From: Acidobacteriota bacterium | Lineage (GTDB): Bacteria > Acidobacteriota > Vicinamibacteria > Vicinamibacterales > 2-12-FULL-66-21 | Length of the DNA stretch: 5,739 nucleotides | Reading direction: 5' to 3' | Assembly (NCBI GenBank): GCA_013817065.1 | Contig: JACDDJ010000173.1 | Span: 1-5,739, forward strand | In this document: positions 1 through 4,800 of the stretch, piece after piece | Position numbering within the stretch: the first letter of the stretch is position 1 | How the letters are laid out: each line of letters starts with the position of its first letter | Program-made: the position numbers and the translations under genes | The notes under the pieces: model-generated | The model's database searches: none | The model's input: only the letters and a program-made list of their open reading frames with translations | Told to the model about the DNA's origin: nothing

Positions 1-153
1 TTCCACCGCCGCGTCGGCGCCCAGGGAACGCGTGGGCACTTCGAGATCTACACGATGAATGCCGACGGCAGCGATATCACGCAGATCACGTTCACCCCCT
101 CGCCCGGCTTCAGCGGCTTCCCGAGCAGGGGTGAATGGGCGGCGCGGCCATGA
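1..153 (+). CDS. TolB-like (PD40) beta-propeller protein, C-terminal end only (partial)
   Basis: The frame is open from the first base of the window to a TGA at 151-153, giving the last 50 residues of a protein. Residues 14-30 contain FEIYTMNADGSDITQIT, the hallmark of a PD40/WD40-like propeller blade as in TolB-related proteins (IYxMNADGS followed by xxLT or xxIT). The final 20 residues (FSGFPSRGEW and after) look like the closing strand and tail of the propeller. Such proteins are usually exported and act in the periplasm or at the cell surface, often with unknown partners. The upstream part is outside the window, so signal peptide, blade number and any extra domains cannot be judged. A second, broken propeller gene begins at 1418, so the locus may hold paralogues. 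The family call is fairly secure; the function is unknown. Confidence 0.8.
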   Translation, partial: FHRRVGAQGTRGHFEIYTMNADGSDITQITFTPSPGFSGFPSRGEWAARP

Positions 154-218
154 GCGCAGTATGAAGCCTACGCCCAGTACCGGACTCCCGAATGACAGGG
201 GTGATCCGAGGGCTGCGG

Positions 219-235
219 CGTGCGGTGACCGCACG
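219..235. terminator. Perfect 7-bp hairpin in the gap after the propeller gene
   Basis: CGTGCGG at 219-225 and CCGCACG at 229-235 form a perfect 7-bp GC stem with a TGA loop. It lies between the stop at 153 and the ribosome binding site at 285-289. No T-run follows, so it is at best a GC-rich terminator lacking a U tract. It could also be chance in GC-rich DNA. The rest of the 154-295 gap shows no other gene or convincing promoter. Confidence 0.3.
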
Positions 236-295
236 TCGGTCGAACAGTTGATCGTCCGTTTGCCGCCACAGATACGTGGCCGAAAGAGGTTGACC

Positions 296-736
296 ATGAG
301 GATGTCCACCATCATTCTGTTTCTCGTCCTGACGCCGGGAATGGCCGGCTGCGGCGGCTCAGGATCCGCACCCACCACTCCGACGACCCCGACGACCCCC
401 TCACAACCGCCGGGCCCCGTGCAGCTCGTGATGTTCCGCGACCCCGACTCCACCTTCTCGACCTCCGACGTCCGTGACGTACAGGATCAGATCGTGCGTT
501 TCGACATGACCAGCAATTCGCTGATTTGGGCGGCGGACGGCCGGAGTTTTCAGGGATATCCGGTCAGCGGCAATTTCCTGAGGGCTGATCGAGCCTTCCA
601 GGTCCGGTTCGGGACAAAGGACGGGGAGCGCCGAGCCTACTTCACGGAAACCGTGGCGACCACCATCTGCGACATCGAGATTGTTGGAGGTCAGCTCGTT
701 ATCTCGCCGACCAGTGTGAAGGTGCCTGGAAATTGA
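296..736 (+). CDS. Small secreted lipoprotein of unknown function (146 aa)
   Basis: I chose ATG 296 because AGAGG at 285-289 lies six bases upstream and the product then starts with a clean lipoprotein signal: short basic start, hydrophobic stretch IILFLVL, then MAGC with Cys19 as the probable lipidated residue. A longer open frame reaches back to 59 but would overlap the propeller gene and bury the signal. After Cys19 come GGSGS and a Thr/Pro linker built of TTP units (about residues 26-35), a typical spacer between a membrane anchor and a folded domain. Residues 42-146 form a compact domain (VQLVMFRDPD near its start, TTICDIEIVGGQLVISPTSVKV near its end) that I do not recognise. It contains a single Cys besides the lipid anchor. 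The product is probably tethered to the outer or inner membrane. This is one of the few genes in the window with no visible lesion. Function unknown. Confidence 0.8.
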   Translation: MRMSTIILFLVLTPGMAGCGGSGSAPTTPTTPTTPSQPPGPVQLVMFRDPDSTFSTSDVRDVQDQIVRFDMTSNSLIWAADGRSFQGYPVSGNFLRADRAFQVRFGTKDGERRAYFTETVATTICDIEIVGGQLVISPTSVKVPGN

Positions 737-772
737 AGTGGCCTGGTGAAACTCACATGACTCGAAGATAGA

Positions 773-828
773 CCGCGGGCCTCCTTTGGCATCGGCGTGA
801 TCACCTCTGTCACCGGGGGAGCCCGCGG
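773..828. terminator. Inverted repeat with 8-bp GC stem between the two lipoprotein genes
   Basis: CCGCGGGC at 773-780 pairs with GCCCGCGG at 821-828. The pairing continues inward as TCC with GGA past one bulged C. The loop is about 33 bases and carries the 8-bp palindrome GTGATCAC (797-804). It lies 36 bases after the stop of the first lipoprotein and before the second, so it may terminate transcription or act as an attenuator. There is no T-run, and the long loop makes it less certain. Confidence 0.35.
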
Positions 829-896
829 CCCAGCCGGCGCATCAGTAGATGCTTCAACATCCAATAATCGCCACGAGGGTGGCACGAGAGGAAATC

Positions 897-1310
897 ATGA
901 AAAGGCTGTGTCTCATCGCCGTTGCTCTCAGTGGCGTGGCGCTCGTCGGATGCTCGCGGCAGTCGCCGGTTGAACCCGCAGGGGCTGCTGCCGCGGCAAG
1001 CGAGCTGAGCGCGCGGACCGCCGCCGCTCCCGGCACGTATGACCTCTCTTTTCTGAACCGGGGCCAACCCGTAGAGAGTCTCGTCGTCGGGCAGGAGGTG
1101 ACTCTCAAGGCGCATGTCACCAGCTCCGCAGGTCCAGTGACGAGCGGCACGGCGATTTTCCAGTACTGTTCCCGACCGGGTCCGAAGAACGACATCACGC
1201 GCGCCGACGAAGCGCCCAAGGCTGAGTGTGAGGCAGGAACAGCCCGGTGGACGACTCTGGTCTGGTCGAACTCAATCAATTCGGCGACGCCTACGGAGGA
1301 TTTGGAGTAG
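897..1310 (+). CDS. Ig-like-fold lipoprotein, main (N-terminal) piece of a frameshifted gene
   Basis: ATG 897 has GAGAGG at 886-891 with a five-base spacer and opens a lipoprotein signal: MKRLC, hydrophobic core, then LVGC with Cys19. An upstream in-frame ATG at 849 would put 16 extra residues before the signal and is rejected. After an Ala-rich spacer, residues about 43-125 read like a bacterial Ig-like (Big) domain: a GTYDLSFL strand, VVGQEVTLKAHVTS, GTAIFQYCS, then CEAGTARWTTLV. The domain is cut short: from about 1266 the true continuation is in another frame, where it resumes as LNQFGDAYGGFGVVR and goes on to the expected final strands. The 27 bases before the TAG at 1308-1310 are therefore out-of-frame tail. 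Expected role: surface or periplasmic binding or spacer domain. The lesion would probably give a misfolded product if real. Confidence 0.7.
   Translation: MKRLCLIAVALSGVALVGCSRQSPVEPAGAAAAASELSARTAAAPGTYDLSFLNRGQPVESLVVGQEVTLKAHVTSSAGPVTSGTAIFQYCSRPGPKNDITRADEAPKAECEAGTARWTTLVWSNSINSATPTEDLE
1256..1265. repeat. 5-bp tandem duplication (TCTGG x2) at the first frameshift
   Basis: TCTGG occurs at 1256-1260 and again at 1261-1265, followed by TC, giving about 2.4 units. Removing one unit makes the Ig-like reading frame continuous: WTTLVELNQFGDAYGGFG. An insertion of five bases gives exactly the observed shift. It is therefore the most economical cause of the first break, either as a slippage event in the genome or an assembly artefact. 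Confidence 0.6.
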
Positions 1311-1421
1311 TCCGGATCCCCCGCACCATAGGCTTCCGTTATCAATTTTCGCTCTGACAAAAGCGGTGTCGCCGCCGGCACGAGCCCGGCGAAAGATTTC
1401 ACCTGGGTGGCAGGATCATGA
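1266..1421 (+). pseudogene. Displaced C-terminal part of the Ig-like lipoprotein (second and third frame segments)
   Basis: From about 1266 the gene continues in a different frame as VELNQFGDAYGGFGVVR and then IPRTIGFRYQFS, matching the usual last strands of this Ig-like family. That frame meets TGA at 1355-1357. The coding text then resumes in the original frame from about 1353 as SDKSGVAAGTSPAKDFTWVAGS and ends at TGA 1419-1421. The second shift fits one extra base around 1345-1361, where short T and A runs occur. Undoing a 5-base and a 1-base insertion gives a 172-residue lipoprotein. The restored stop overlaps the ATG of the next gene as ATGA at 1418-1421, which strongly supports 1421 as the ancestral end and suggests translational coupling. 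No start codon or binding site of its own is visible. Confidence 0.65.
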
Positions 1422-1876
1422 AAAAACTTGCGCTCATCGTTCTCGTCTGCCTCGTCGTCCCGCTGCAGCATGGCGCACGCGGCCAGAGCGTCGTGCCGGT
1501 TCACCGTCTCGCCTACGACTGGTGTTATCCGGGGATCTGGGAAGCGGGCTACTGGGAGTCTCGCTGCCAGCTTTTCACCGTTGAAGGCGGCACCACAGAG
1601 ATAGAGGAGCCGTCGCAGATCGGGTTCGGTAGCAGCCCGACGTGGTCCCCTGATGGTTTGCGGATTGCCTTCGTGAGTGAGAGCGGCGACCTCTTCGCGC
1701 TCCATCGTCTCGACGACAGCTACGTCAACCTGACCAACGACGGCGGCGGCGCTGAACCAACAGGGCGCCAGGGACGTGACGCGCCGACGCCTGAACACGA
1801 ATGTTCCACCTGTCGCGTCCTTCACGGTTGCGTGCAACGGAGGGACGTGCACATTCGACGGATCCGGGTCCGCTGA
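1418..1876 (+). CDS. Secreted TolB-like propeller protein, N-terminal piece of a broken propeller-PKD gene
   Basis: ATG 1418 overlaps the restored end of the Ig-like lipoprotein gene by ATGA, with GGTGG and AGG just upstream. Residues 1-22 are a Sec signal (MKK, hydrophobic core, probable cleavage after ARG before QS). The mature part has an aromatic stretch (YDWCYPGIWEAGYWESRC, with two Cys that could pair) and one complete PD40 blade at about 72-108: SSPTWSPDGLRIAFVS, then a DLFALHRLDD strand and NLTND. The next blade starts normally with GGGAEP, but the expected WSPDG is absent and the text becomes meaningless after about residue 115 (position 1762). The last 38 or so residues up to the TGA at 1876 are an out-of-frame reading of the PKD gene. 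A working propeller normally has several blades, so most of it is missing. The intact ancestor was probably a periplasmic or surface adhesion-like protein. Confidence 0.65.
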   Translation: MKKLALIVLVCLVVPLQHGARGQSVVPVHRLAYDWCYPGIWEAGYWESRCQLFTVEGGTTEIEEPSQIGFGSSPTWSPDGLRIAFVSESGDLFALHRLDDSYVNLTNDGGGAEPTGRQGRDAPTPEHECSTCRVLHGCVQRRDVHIRRIRVR

Positions 1877-2657
1877 TTCGGATGGGACCATCAACCAGTA
1901 CGTCTGGTCTTTCGGTGATGGCAACTACGGAGGGTACGACGCCTCTCCGATATTCACGCACACCTACGCGACCGGAACGTACACAGCGTCGTTGGCTGTC
2001 ACGGATAGCGGTGGAAGAGAGAGTACCCCACGCCAACAGACGTTGACCGTCGCCAACGCCCTGCCGGTGGCATCGTTCACGATCACGTGCACCGGGCTCA
2101 CCTGCGATTACGATGCCTCGGCATCGTCAGATCCCGATGGGACCATTTCCTGGTTCTCCTGGAGTTTTGGCGATGGGTCTTACTTACGCGCCAGGGTCGG
2201 AAGCTACACATACGTTGCGGCGGGCAGCTACACGGTTACCCTGACGGTCGCCGACGTCGCCAACCAGACCAGCACGGCCAGCCAGACGGTGACGGTGGTG
2301 GTCCCGCCGCCACCCCCTCCGCCGCCCACCATGCATGTCGGTGATCTCGACGGCACGGGCGCGACACTGCGGAAATCGTGGACCGCGACGGTGACGATCG
2401 GCTTGCACGTGGAGAGCCATGGTCCGGCTGACGGGGTCACCGTCAGCGGGGCGTGGAACGACGGCTCCTCCGGGACCTGTACGACCGACTCTGCCGGCAG
2501 GTGTCGGCTGTCGAGGAGCGGGATACCGCGAACGGCGCGTACCGCCAGCTTCACGGTGACGAGCGCGAACCATTCGCTTTTCGTGTTCAAGCCCGCCGGC
2601 AATCACGATCCCGATCGCGACAGCAACGGAACGACGATAACTGTCAAGCGGCAATAG
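1776..2657 (+). CDS. Tandem PKD-domain secreted protein, C-terminal piece of the broken propeller-PKD gene
   Basis: The frame is open from before 1776 (a GTG there is the nominal start) to TAG 2655-2657. There is no signal peptide and no good binding site, so I read it as the continuation of the gene starting at 1418, in a shifted frame. Domains: PKD 1 at about residues 12-93 (PVASFTVAC, SDGTINQYVWSFGDG, then TYTASLAVTD), PKD 2 at about 97-175 (PVASFTITC, DPDGTISWFSWSFGDG, then SYTVTLTVAD), an eight-proline linker at 177-184, and a C-terminal beta-rich domain from MHVGDLDG at 186 to the end. That last domain carries a Cys pair (CTTDSAGRC) and an Asp-rich HDPDRDSNGTT loop that may bind calcium. 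Each PKD domain also has a close Cys pair (CNGGTC, CTGLTC). PKD domains are surface or secreted Ig-like modules for protein or carbohydrate contacts. The codon pattern is that of a recently functional gene. Confidence 0.75.
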   Translation: MTRRRLNTNVPPVASFTVACNGGTCTFDGSGSADSDGTINQYVWSFGDGNYGGYDASPIFTHTYATGTYTASLAVTDSGGRESTPRQQTLTVANALPVASFTITCTGLTCDYDASASSDPDGTISWFSWSFGDGSYLRARVGSYTYVAAGSYTVTLTVADVANQTSTASQTVTVVVPPPPPPPPTMHVGDLDGTGATLRKSWTATVTIGLHVESHGPADGVTVSGAWNDGSSGTCTTDSAGRCRLSRSGIPRTARTASFTVTSANHSLFVFKPAGNHDPDRDSNGTTITVKRQ

Positions 2658-2696
2658 GGCCGGTTCGAGCGACAGCGACGGGATGCTCGTCACCAT

Positions 2697-2996
2697 TTGC
2701 AGGCAGTAGATTCACTCCCAGGTCGACATGCAGATGGCCAGTACGCCGATGGAGAGGCGAATTACGTGCTCTCGGGCACCGTGACATTCTCAAACACGCA
2801 GTGCTTTCCCAAAGCGGTGATCACGCGCCGTGCGCGAGGACGCGTGGCGTTTCCGGATGTCGTCGGCGACACGCAGCGTCTCGAGATCATCGCCGAACTC
2901 TCCGAAGACCTATCCACGATGTTCATCAACTCGGTGCTGGTCGCAGGCACGTGTCCGGAACTCTCGTTCAGCAGCGGCCGCCTCGTCCGTCAGTGA
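2697..2996 (+). pseudogene. 3' remnant of a small secreted or lipoprotein gene (headless)
   Basis: The reading frame ends at TGA 2994-2996. The convincing coding text begins around 2757 (NYVLSGTVTFSNTQCF) and runs through FPDVVGDTQRLEIIAELSED to GTCPELSFSSGRLVRQ. The pattern of beta strands with two Cys (TQCF and GTCPE) and a final GxLVRQ strand resembles the C-terminal half of small acidobacterial secreted lipoproteins, but I cannot name a family. There is no signal peptide, ATG or ribosome binding site: a TTG at 2697 is the nominal start, and ATGs at 2728, 2734 and 2749 lie in another frame that stops at once. The frame is continuous with that of the PKD gene: only the TAG at 2655-2657 separates them. 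Most likely a 5'-truncated gene; a fusion or readthrough product is the alternative. Confidence 0.5.
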
Positions 2997-3082
2997 TTGG
3001 ATCGAACGTGTCGCGGGCGTTCAGTCAGCTTGTTGCGCCCTCGGCTTCAGCTGCTCGAATCGCTAGAGGACGACCAGAACCT

Positions 3083-3106
3083 GTGACGTGATCACCCTCA
3101 CGACAC
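3083..3106. terminator. Hairpin (9-bp stem, one mismatch) downstream of the remnant gene
   Basis: GTGACGTGA at 3083-3091 pairs with TCACGACAC at 3098-3106 with one A-A mismatch, around a six-base loop. A run of five T follows at 3121-3125, but 14 bases away, which is too far for a classical intrinsic terminator. It could still end transcripts arriving from the left. Confidence 0.3.
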
Positions 3107-3244
3107 ATCCGCCGGTAACTCTTTTTCCAGAAGCACTTGCTCGGTCACATTGATACCTGATCGCGCCGCGCGCAGCTGCGCCGGACGGCGTGCCTTGAGC
3201 AGCCTTCTCTCGCTGACGCCGATCTTCATCGCCCTGGCAGCCTC

Positions 3245-3281
3245 AGCAAACCGCCGCCTTCGGCCACTCGGCCACCTCACC
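3245..3281 (-). tRNA. Truncated tRNA-Ser(GCU), 5' half only
   Basis: Read on the minus strand from 3281, the sequence matches a bacterial serine tRNA in order: acceptor strand GGTGAGG, linker TG, D-arm GCC-GAGTGGCCGAA-GGC, base 26 G, anticodon strand GCGGT, loop TT then anticodon GCT at 3247-3245. The long G-rich D-loop and GCT anticodon point to tRNA-Ser reading AGC/AGU. Directly after the anticodon the sequence is GAGGCTGCC instead of the AA plus ACCGC needed to close the stem. No variable arm, T-arm (GGTTCGAATCC) or acceptor 3' strand is found at lower coordinates. It cannot be a working tRNA. Half tRNAs ending at the anticodon loop are typical scars of tyrosine-recombinase integration or excision, but no integrase gene is in the window. 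Confidence 0.65.
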
Positions 3282-3390
3282 GCGGAGAAACTTGAGTATT
3301 CGACAGGGTCGCGGCTCACACGATCGGCGCGTAGTCGTTTTCTCGGGCCGAAGGCTTGCGGGGAGACGAGCCTGAAGTACCCTCTGCTCC

Positions 3391-3412
3391 GACGCCCGCG
3401 AAGCGAGGCGTC
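3391..3412. repeat. Hairpin upstream of the small membrane protein gene
   Basis: GACGCC at 3391-3396 pairs with GGCGTC at 3407-3412, with a short inner GC pairing around a GAA loop. CTCCG at 3387-3391 could alternatively pair with CGGAG at 3422-3426. It sits about 45 bases before the start codon at 3459, so it may lie in the 5' untranslated region. The function is unknown and chance formation in GC-rich DNA is possible. Confidence 0.3.
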
Positions 3413-3458
3413 CCTGCGCGGCGGAGGCTATTCCGGCGAACAAAGGTGGTGAACCTTG

Positions 3459-3716
3459 ATGGCGCGGCTCACGCCCCGGATCTTTGCGGTGGTGGAGATT
3501 GGCGGCGATCTGTCTACGCTGGTGTTGATCGGCGTCTTCATCGCCACCTTCAGCCTCGTCCTTGCCGCCTACTGGTTGATCGTCAGGAGCAAGCCTGGGC
3601 CGCAAGAGACGACAGCATGGCAGCTCGACATGAGCAGTCGCCTGCCGGTCCCGAAAGCCACTTTCGATCAGATCGCGAGTACGACGGCCACGGCGCTGTC
3701 AGACGATCACACCTGA
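3459..3716 (+). CDS. Small single-pass membrane protein (85 aa), unknown function
   Basis: ATG 3459 follows AAAGGTGG (GGTGG at 3445-3449, nine-base spacer); a TTG one codon earlier is not preferred. Residues 1-18 are short and mildly basic, and 19-42 form a strong hydrophobic helix (LSTLVLIGVFIATFSLVLAAYW). RSK follows at 43-45, which would place the C-terminal tail in the cytoplasm by the positive-inside rule. The tail (46-85) is polar, Thr-rich and probably disordered. Third codon positions are strongly GC, which supports real coding. I do not recognise a family. The stop at 3714-3716 is immediately followed, in another frame, by what looks like further membrane-protein sequence, so the gene may have been longer and be frameshifted near 3700-3716. 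Function unknown. Confidence 0.65.
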   Translation: MARLTPRIFAVVEIGGDLSTLVLIGVFIATFSLVLAAYWLIVRSKPGPQETTAWQLDMSSRLPVPKATFDQIASTTATALSDDHT

Positions 3717-3792
3717 GACGCGCACGTTTCTCCGTCGGCTCGATCACGTCAGAGGCGCGCTCACGGGCGTCTACAGAATCGCCAGAATCGCC

Positions 3793-3924
3793 ATGGTTGC
3801 GGCGGGCCTGTTTGGCGTGGGCGTCTCGGTTTGGATGTTTCGTCAGGCGGACTCAGGCAACATGATGGGATTGCCAGCGGCCATCATTCTCCTGCTCAGC
3901 CTCGGCGCGATCGCCGAGGTCTGA
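3793..3924 (+). CDS. Tiny two-helix membrane protein (43 aa from ATG), start uncertain
   Basis: From ATG 3793 to TGA 3922-3924 the product has two hydrophobic segments (about residues 1-16 and 26-42) joined by a polar loop with RQADSGN. No ribosome binding site precedes this ATG. The same frame stays open upstream to 3634 without any ATG, GTG or TTG, and from about 3712 it reads like protein with GC-rich third positions: ETRTFLRRLDHVRGALTGVY. That gives a basic amphipathic lead-in typical of a membrane protein N-terminus. Either the original start has been lost, or this is the rest of the gene at 3459-3716 after a frameshift, which would make a three-helix protein of about 155 residues. No family recognised. 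The coding nature is likely; the boundaries are not. Confidence 0.5.
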   Translation: MVAAGLFGVGVSVWMFRQADSGNMMGLPAAIILLLSLGAIAEV

Positions 3925-3961
3925 TCCCCAGCCGTGCCGTTGAGCCTATCGATCCAGCGCT

Positions 3962-4114
3962 GTGGACAAGATCAAGGTAAAGGTCTCCCGGGAGCCGCTC
4001 ACGCTGAGCATGGGCGAATTCGAGATGATGAAAGCGGCCGGGATGCTGCGGCAGGGCTCTTCTCCGGAAGACGCGGCCCGGGCCGTCTATCCGGCGTACG
4101 ACGAACTAGTCTAG
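3962..4114 (+). CDS. 50-residue soluble protein with GTG start, unknown function
   Basis: The frame runs from GTG 3962 to TAG 4112-4114. It begins with a basic strand (VDKIKVKVSR), then LTLSMGEFEMMKAAGMLRQG, a probable helix, then SSPEDAARAVYPAYDELV, a second helix. About four fifths of its codons end in G or C, far better than the overlapping frame, so I consider it real although it is very short. It has no signal peptide or membrane segment and should be cytoplasmic. An in-frame TGA at 3941-3943 limits the start. GTG 3962 is the only reasonable start ahead of the internal ATG at 4010, but the binding site is weak. It lies 37 bases after the two-helix protein on the same strand, so the small genes at 3459-4114 may be one transcript. 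Function unknown; a small regulator or antitoxin-like protein is conceivable but unsupported. Confidence 0.55.
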   Translation: MDKIKVKVSREPLTLSMGEFEMMKAAGMLRQGSSPEDAARAVYPAYDELV

Positions 4115-4132
4115 ACGAGTTCAGAAAACAGC

Positions 4133-4152
4133 ACTGAAACAGGCGCTTCAGT
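4133..4152. repeat. 6-bp inverted repeat after the 50-residue gene
   Basis: ACTGAA at 4133-4138 and TTCAGT at 4147-4152 can form a hairpin with an eight-base loop, 18 bases after the stop at 4114. No T-run follows. It is weak on its own and stands in tandem with the hairpin at 4197-4216. Confidence 0.25.
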
Positions 4153-4196
4153 CGCACCCGGGCGTGCATCAGTTTAACCTGGACTAGGACGTCTGG

Positions 4197-4216
4197 CGCT
4201 GACTGAAGGGTCAGCG
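4197..4216. terminator. 7-bp hairpin between the small-gene cluster and the collagen-like gene
   Basis: CGCTGAC at 4197-4203 pairs perfectly with GTCAGCG at 4210-4216 around a six-base loop. It may end the transcript of the tiny genes to its left. There is no T tract. It lies 17 bases before the nominal start of the collagen-like gene. Confidence 0.35.
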
Positions 4217-4233
4217 GCCACTCGCAACCCCAA

Positions 4234-4791
4234 ATGACTCGTCGCCGCCGTCAGACGGCCTCTTACCTTACCAGGTTCATGTGCAGGGCTAGCTGGGTCC
4301 CGGCGGATCACCCGTCCGCGTCGGTCAGGTTGGGAACCTCGGCGACGGTAACCTTCCTCGTCGCGGTGGGTGGGACCGGTTCTGCGGGACCGGCAGGTCC
4401 CAAGGGACCTCAAGGTCCGACAGGCGCAGGCATGTCGGGACCCACAGGTCCGGCAGGCGCCGGCGCCACGTCGAACGCCATCGTCGATCCCACGATGGGA
4501 ACCATTTTGCTCGGCGGTAATGGAATCGCGTCGACCTTCCGCGTGGCGGTAGGTGCCGCGGCTCGTTACGAGTGCAAGATCGAGGTGCTGGTCAACGGGG
4601 TCGCGCAGCCAGCGCTGACGTTTGGAAGCTCGTACTACTACGGCGGTCAATTCGCCGGCGAAGCTCTGGTCACCATTCCCGATAATGCTGTGCTCCGGCT
4701 GCGGGTCGCCGGCTATAACTACTGCGAACTGGCCATGTACGACGGGGGCCAAGGCCACCGCGCGTTCCTGACGGTGATGAAGATCAACTAA
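4234..4791 (+). CDS. Short collagen-like protein with C1q/TNF-like C-terminal domain (start uncertain)
   Basis: The frame from ATG 4234 to TAA 4789-4791 gives 185 residues. Residues 49-77 are collagen-type Gly-X-Y repeats: five perfect triplets (GSA GPA GPK GPQ GPT), a GA interruption at 64-65, then GMS GPT GPA GAG. The C-terminal part (about 81-185) starts NAIVDPTMGTILLGGNG and contains FRVAVGAAARYECKIEVLVNG, a YYYGG turn, ALVTIPDNAVLRLRV and the final AFLTVMKIN. This layout matches C1q/TNF-like beta-jelly-roll heads that trimerise behind bacterial collagen stalks (BclA type). The first 45 residues are basic (MTRRRRQT) with no signal peptide, and no ribosome binding site precedes ATG 4234. 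The true N-terminus may have been lost or replaced; ATG 4279 is an alternative. If exported, it would be a surface or matrix protein. The stalk is much shorter than in most relatives. Confidence 0.7.
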   Translation: MTRRRRQTASYLTRFMCRASWVPADHPSASVRLGTSATVTFLVAVGGTGSAGPAGPKGPQGPTGAGMSGPTGPAGAGATSNAIVDPTMGTILLGGNGIASTFRVAVGAAARYECKIEVLVNGVAQPALTFGSSYYYGGQFAGEALVTIPDNAVLRLRVAGYNYCELAMYDGGQGHRAFLTVMKIN

Positions 4792-4800
4792 CTGAGGTCA

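Larger units (their letters stand above)
2997..3458. other. Gene-free stretch with hairpins, a palindrome and a half tRNA
   Basis: No frame on either strand gives a recognisable protein here. A minus-strand open frame at 3098-3319 simply translates the tRNA fragment and its flank, and I do not count it. The stretch contains a hairpin at 3083-3106, the 12-bp palindrome GCGCAGCTGCGC at 3170-3181, the tRNA-Ser 5' half at 3245-3281 and a hairpin at 3391-3412. It ends in AAAGGTGGT, the ribosome binding site of the next gene. It separates the decayed exported-protein genes on the left from the tiny genes on the right and may be a recombination scar. Confidence 0.5.

Noticed and set aside
248..276. 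Possible promoter TTGATC, 17-base spacer, GATACG before the first lipoprotein
   Set aside because: The -10 match is only three of six and the implied transcription start would fall almost on the ribosome binding site.
59..295. Upstream extension of the first lipoprotein to an ATG at 59
   Set aside because: It would overlap the propeller end in another frame and place 79 Arg/Pro-rich residues before a well-formed lipoprotein signal. ATG 296 has a good ribosome binding site.
854..1924. Long minus-strand open frame (356 codons) opposite the lipoprotein and propeller genes
   Set aside because: It lies antisense to clear lipoprotein, Ig-like, propeller and PKD coding text. Its product has no recognisable domain, and long antisense frames are common in GC-rich coding DNA.
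2453..3091. Plus-strand open frame of 212 codons overlapping the PKD C-terminus and remnant
   Set aside because: It is an Arg-rich shadow in a different frame of two better-supported coding stretches.
3098..3319. Minus-strand open frame of 73 codons (contains WPSGRRRRF)
   Set aside because: WPSGRRRRF is the familiar spurious translation of a serine tRNA D-arm and anticodon arm; the frame is an artefact of the tRNA fragment.
4379..4470. Quasi-periodic GGxCCx repeats suggestive of a DNA repeat array
   Set aside because: They are fully explained by Gly-X-Y codons of the collagen-like segment; there are no spacers and this is not a CRISPR array.
4174..4758. Minus-strand open frame of 194 codons opposite the collagen-like gene
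   Set aside because: It is the antisense shadow of the collagen-like and beta-rich coding sequence, with low-complexity Arg-rich content and no domain.
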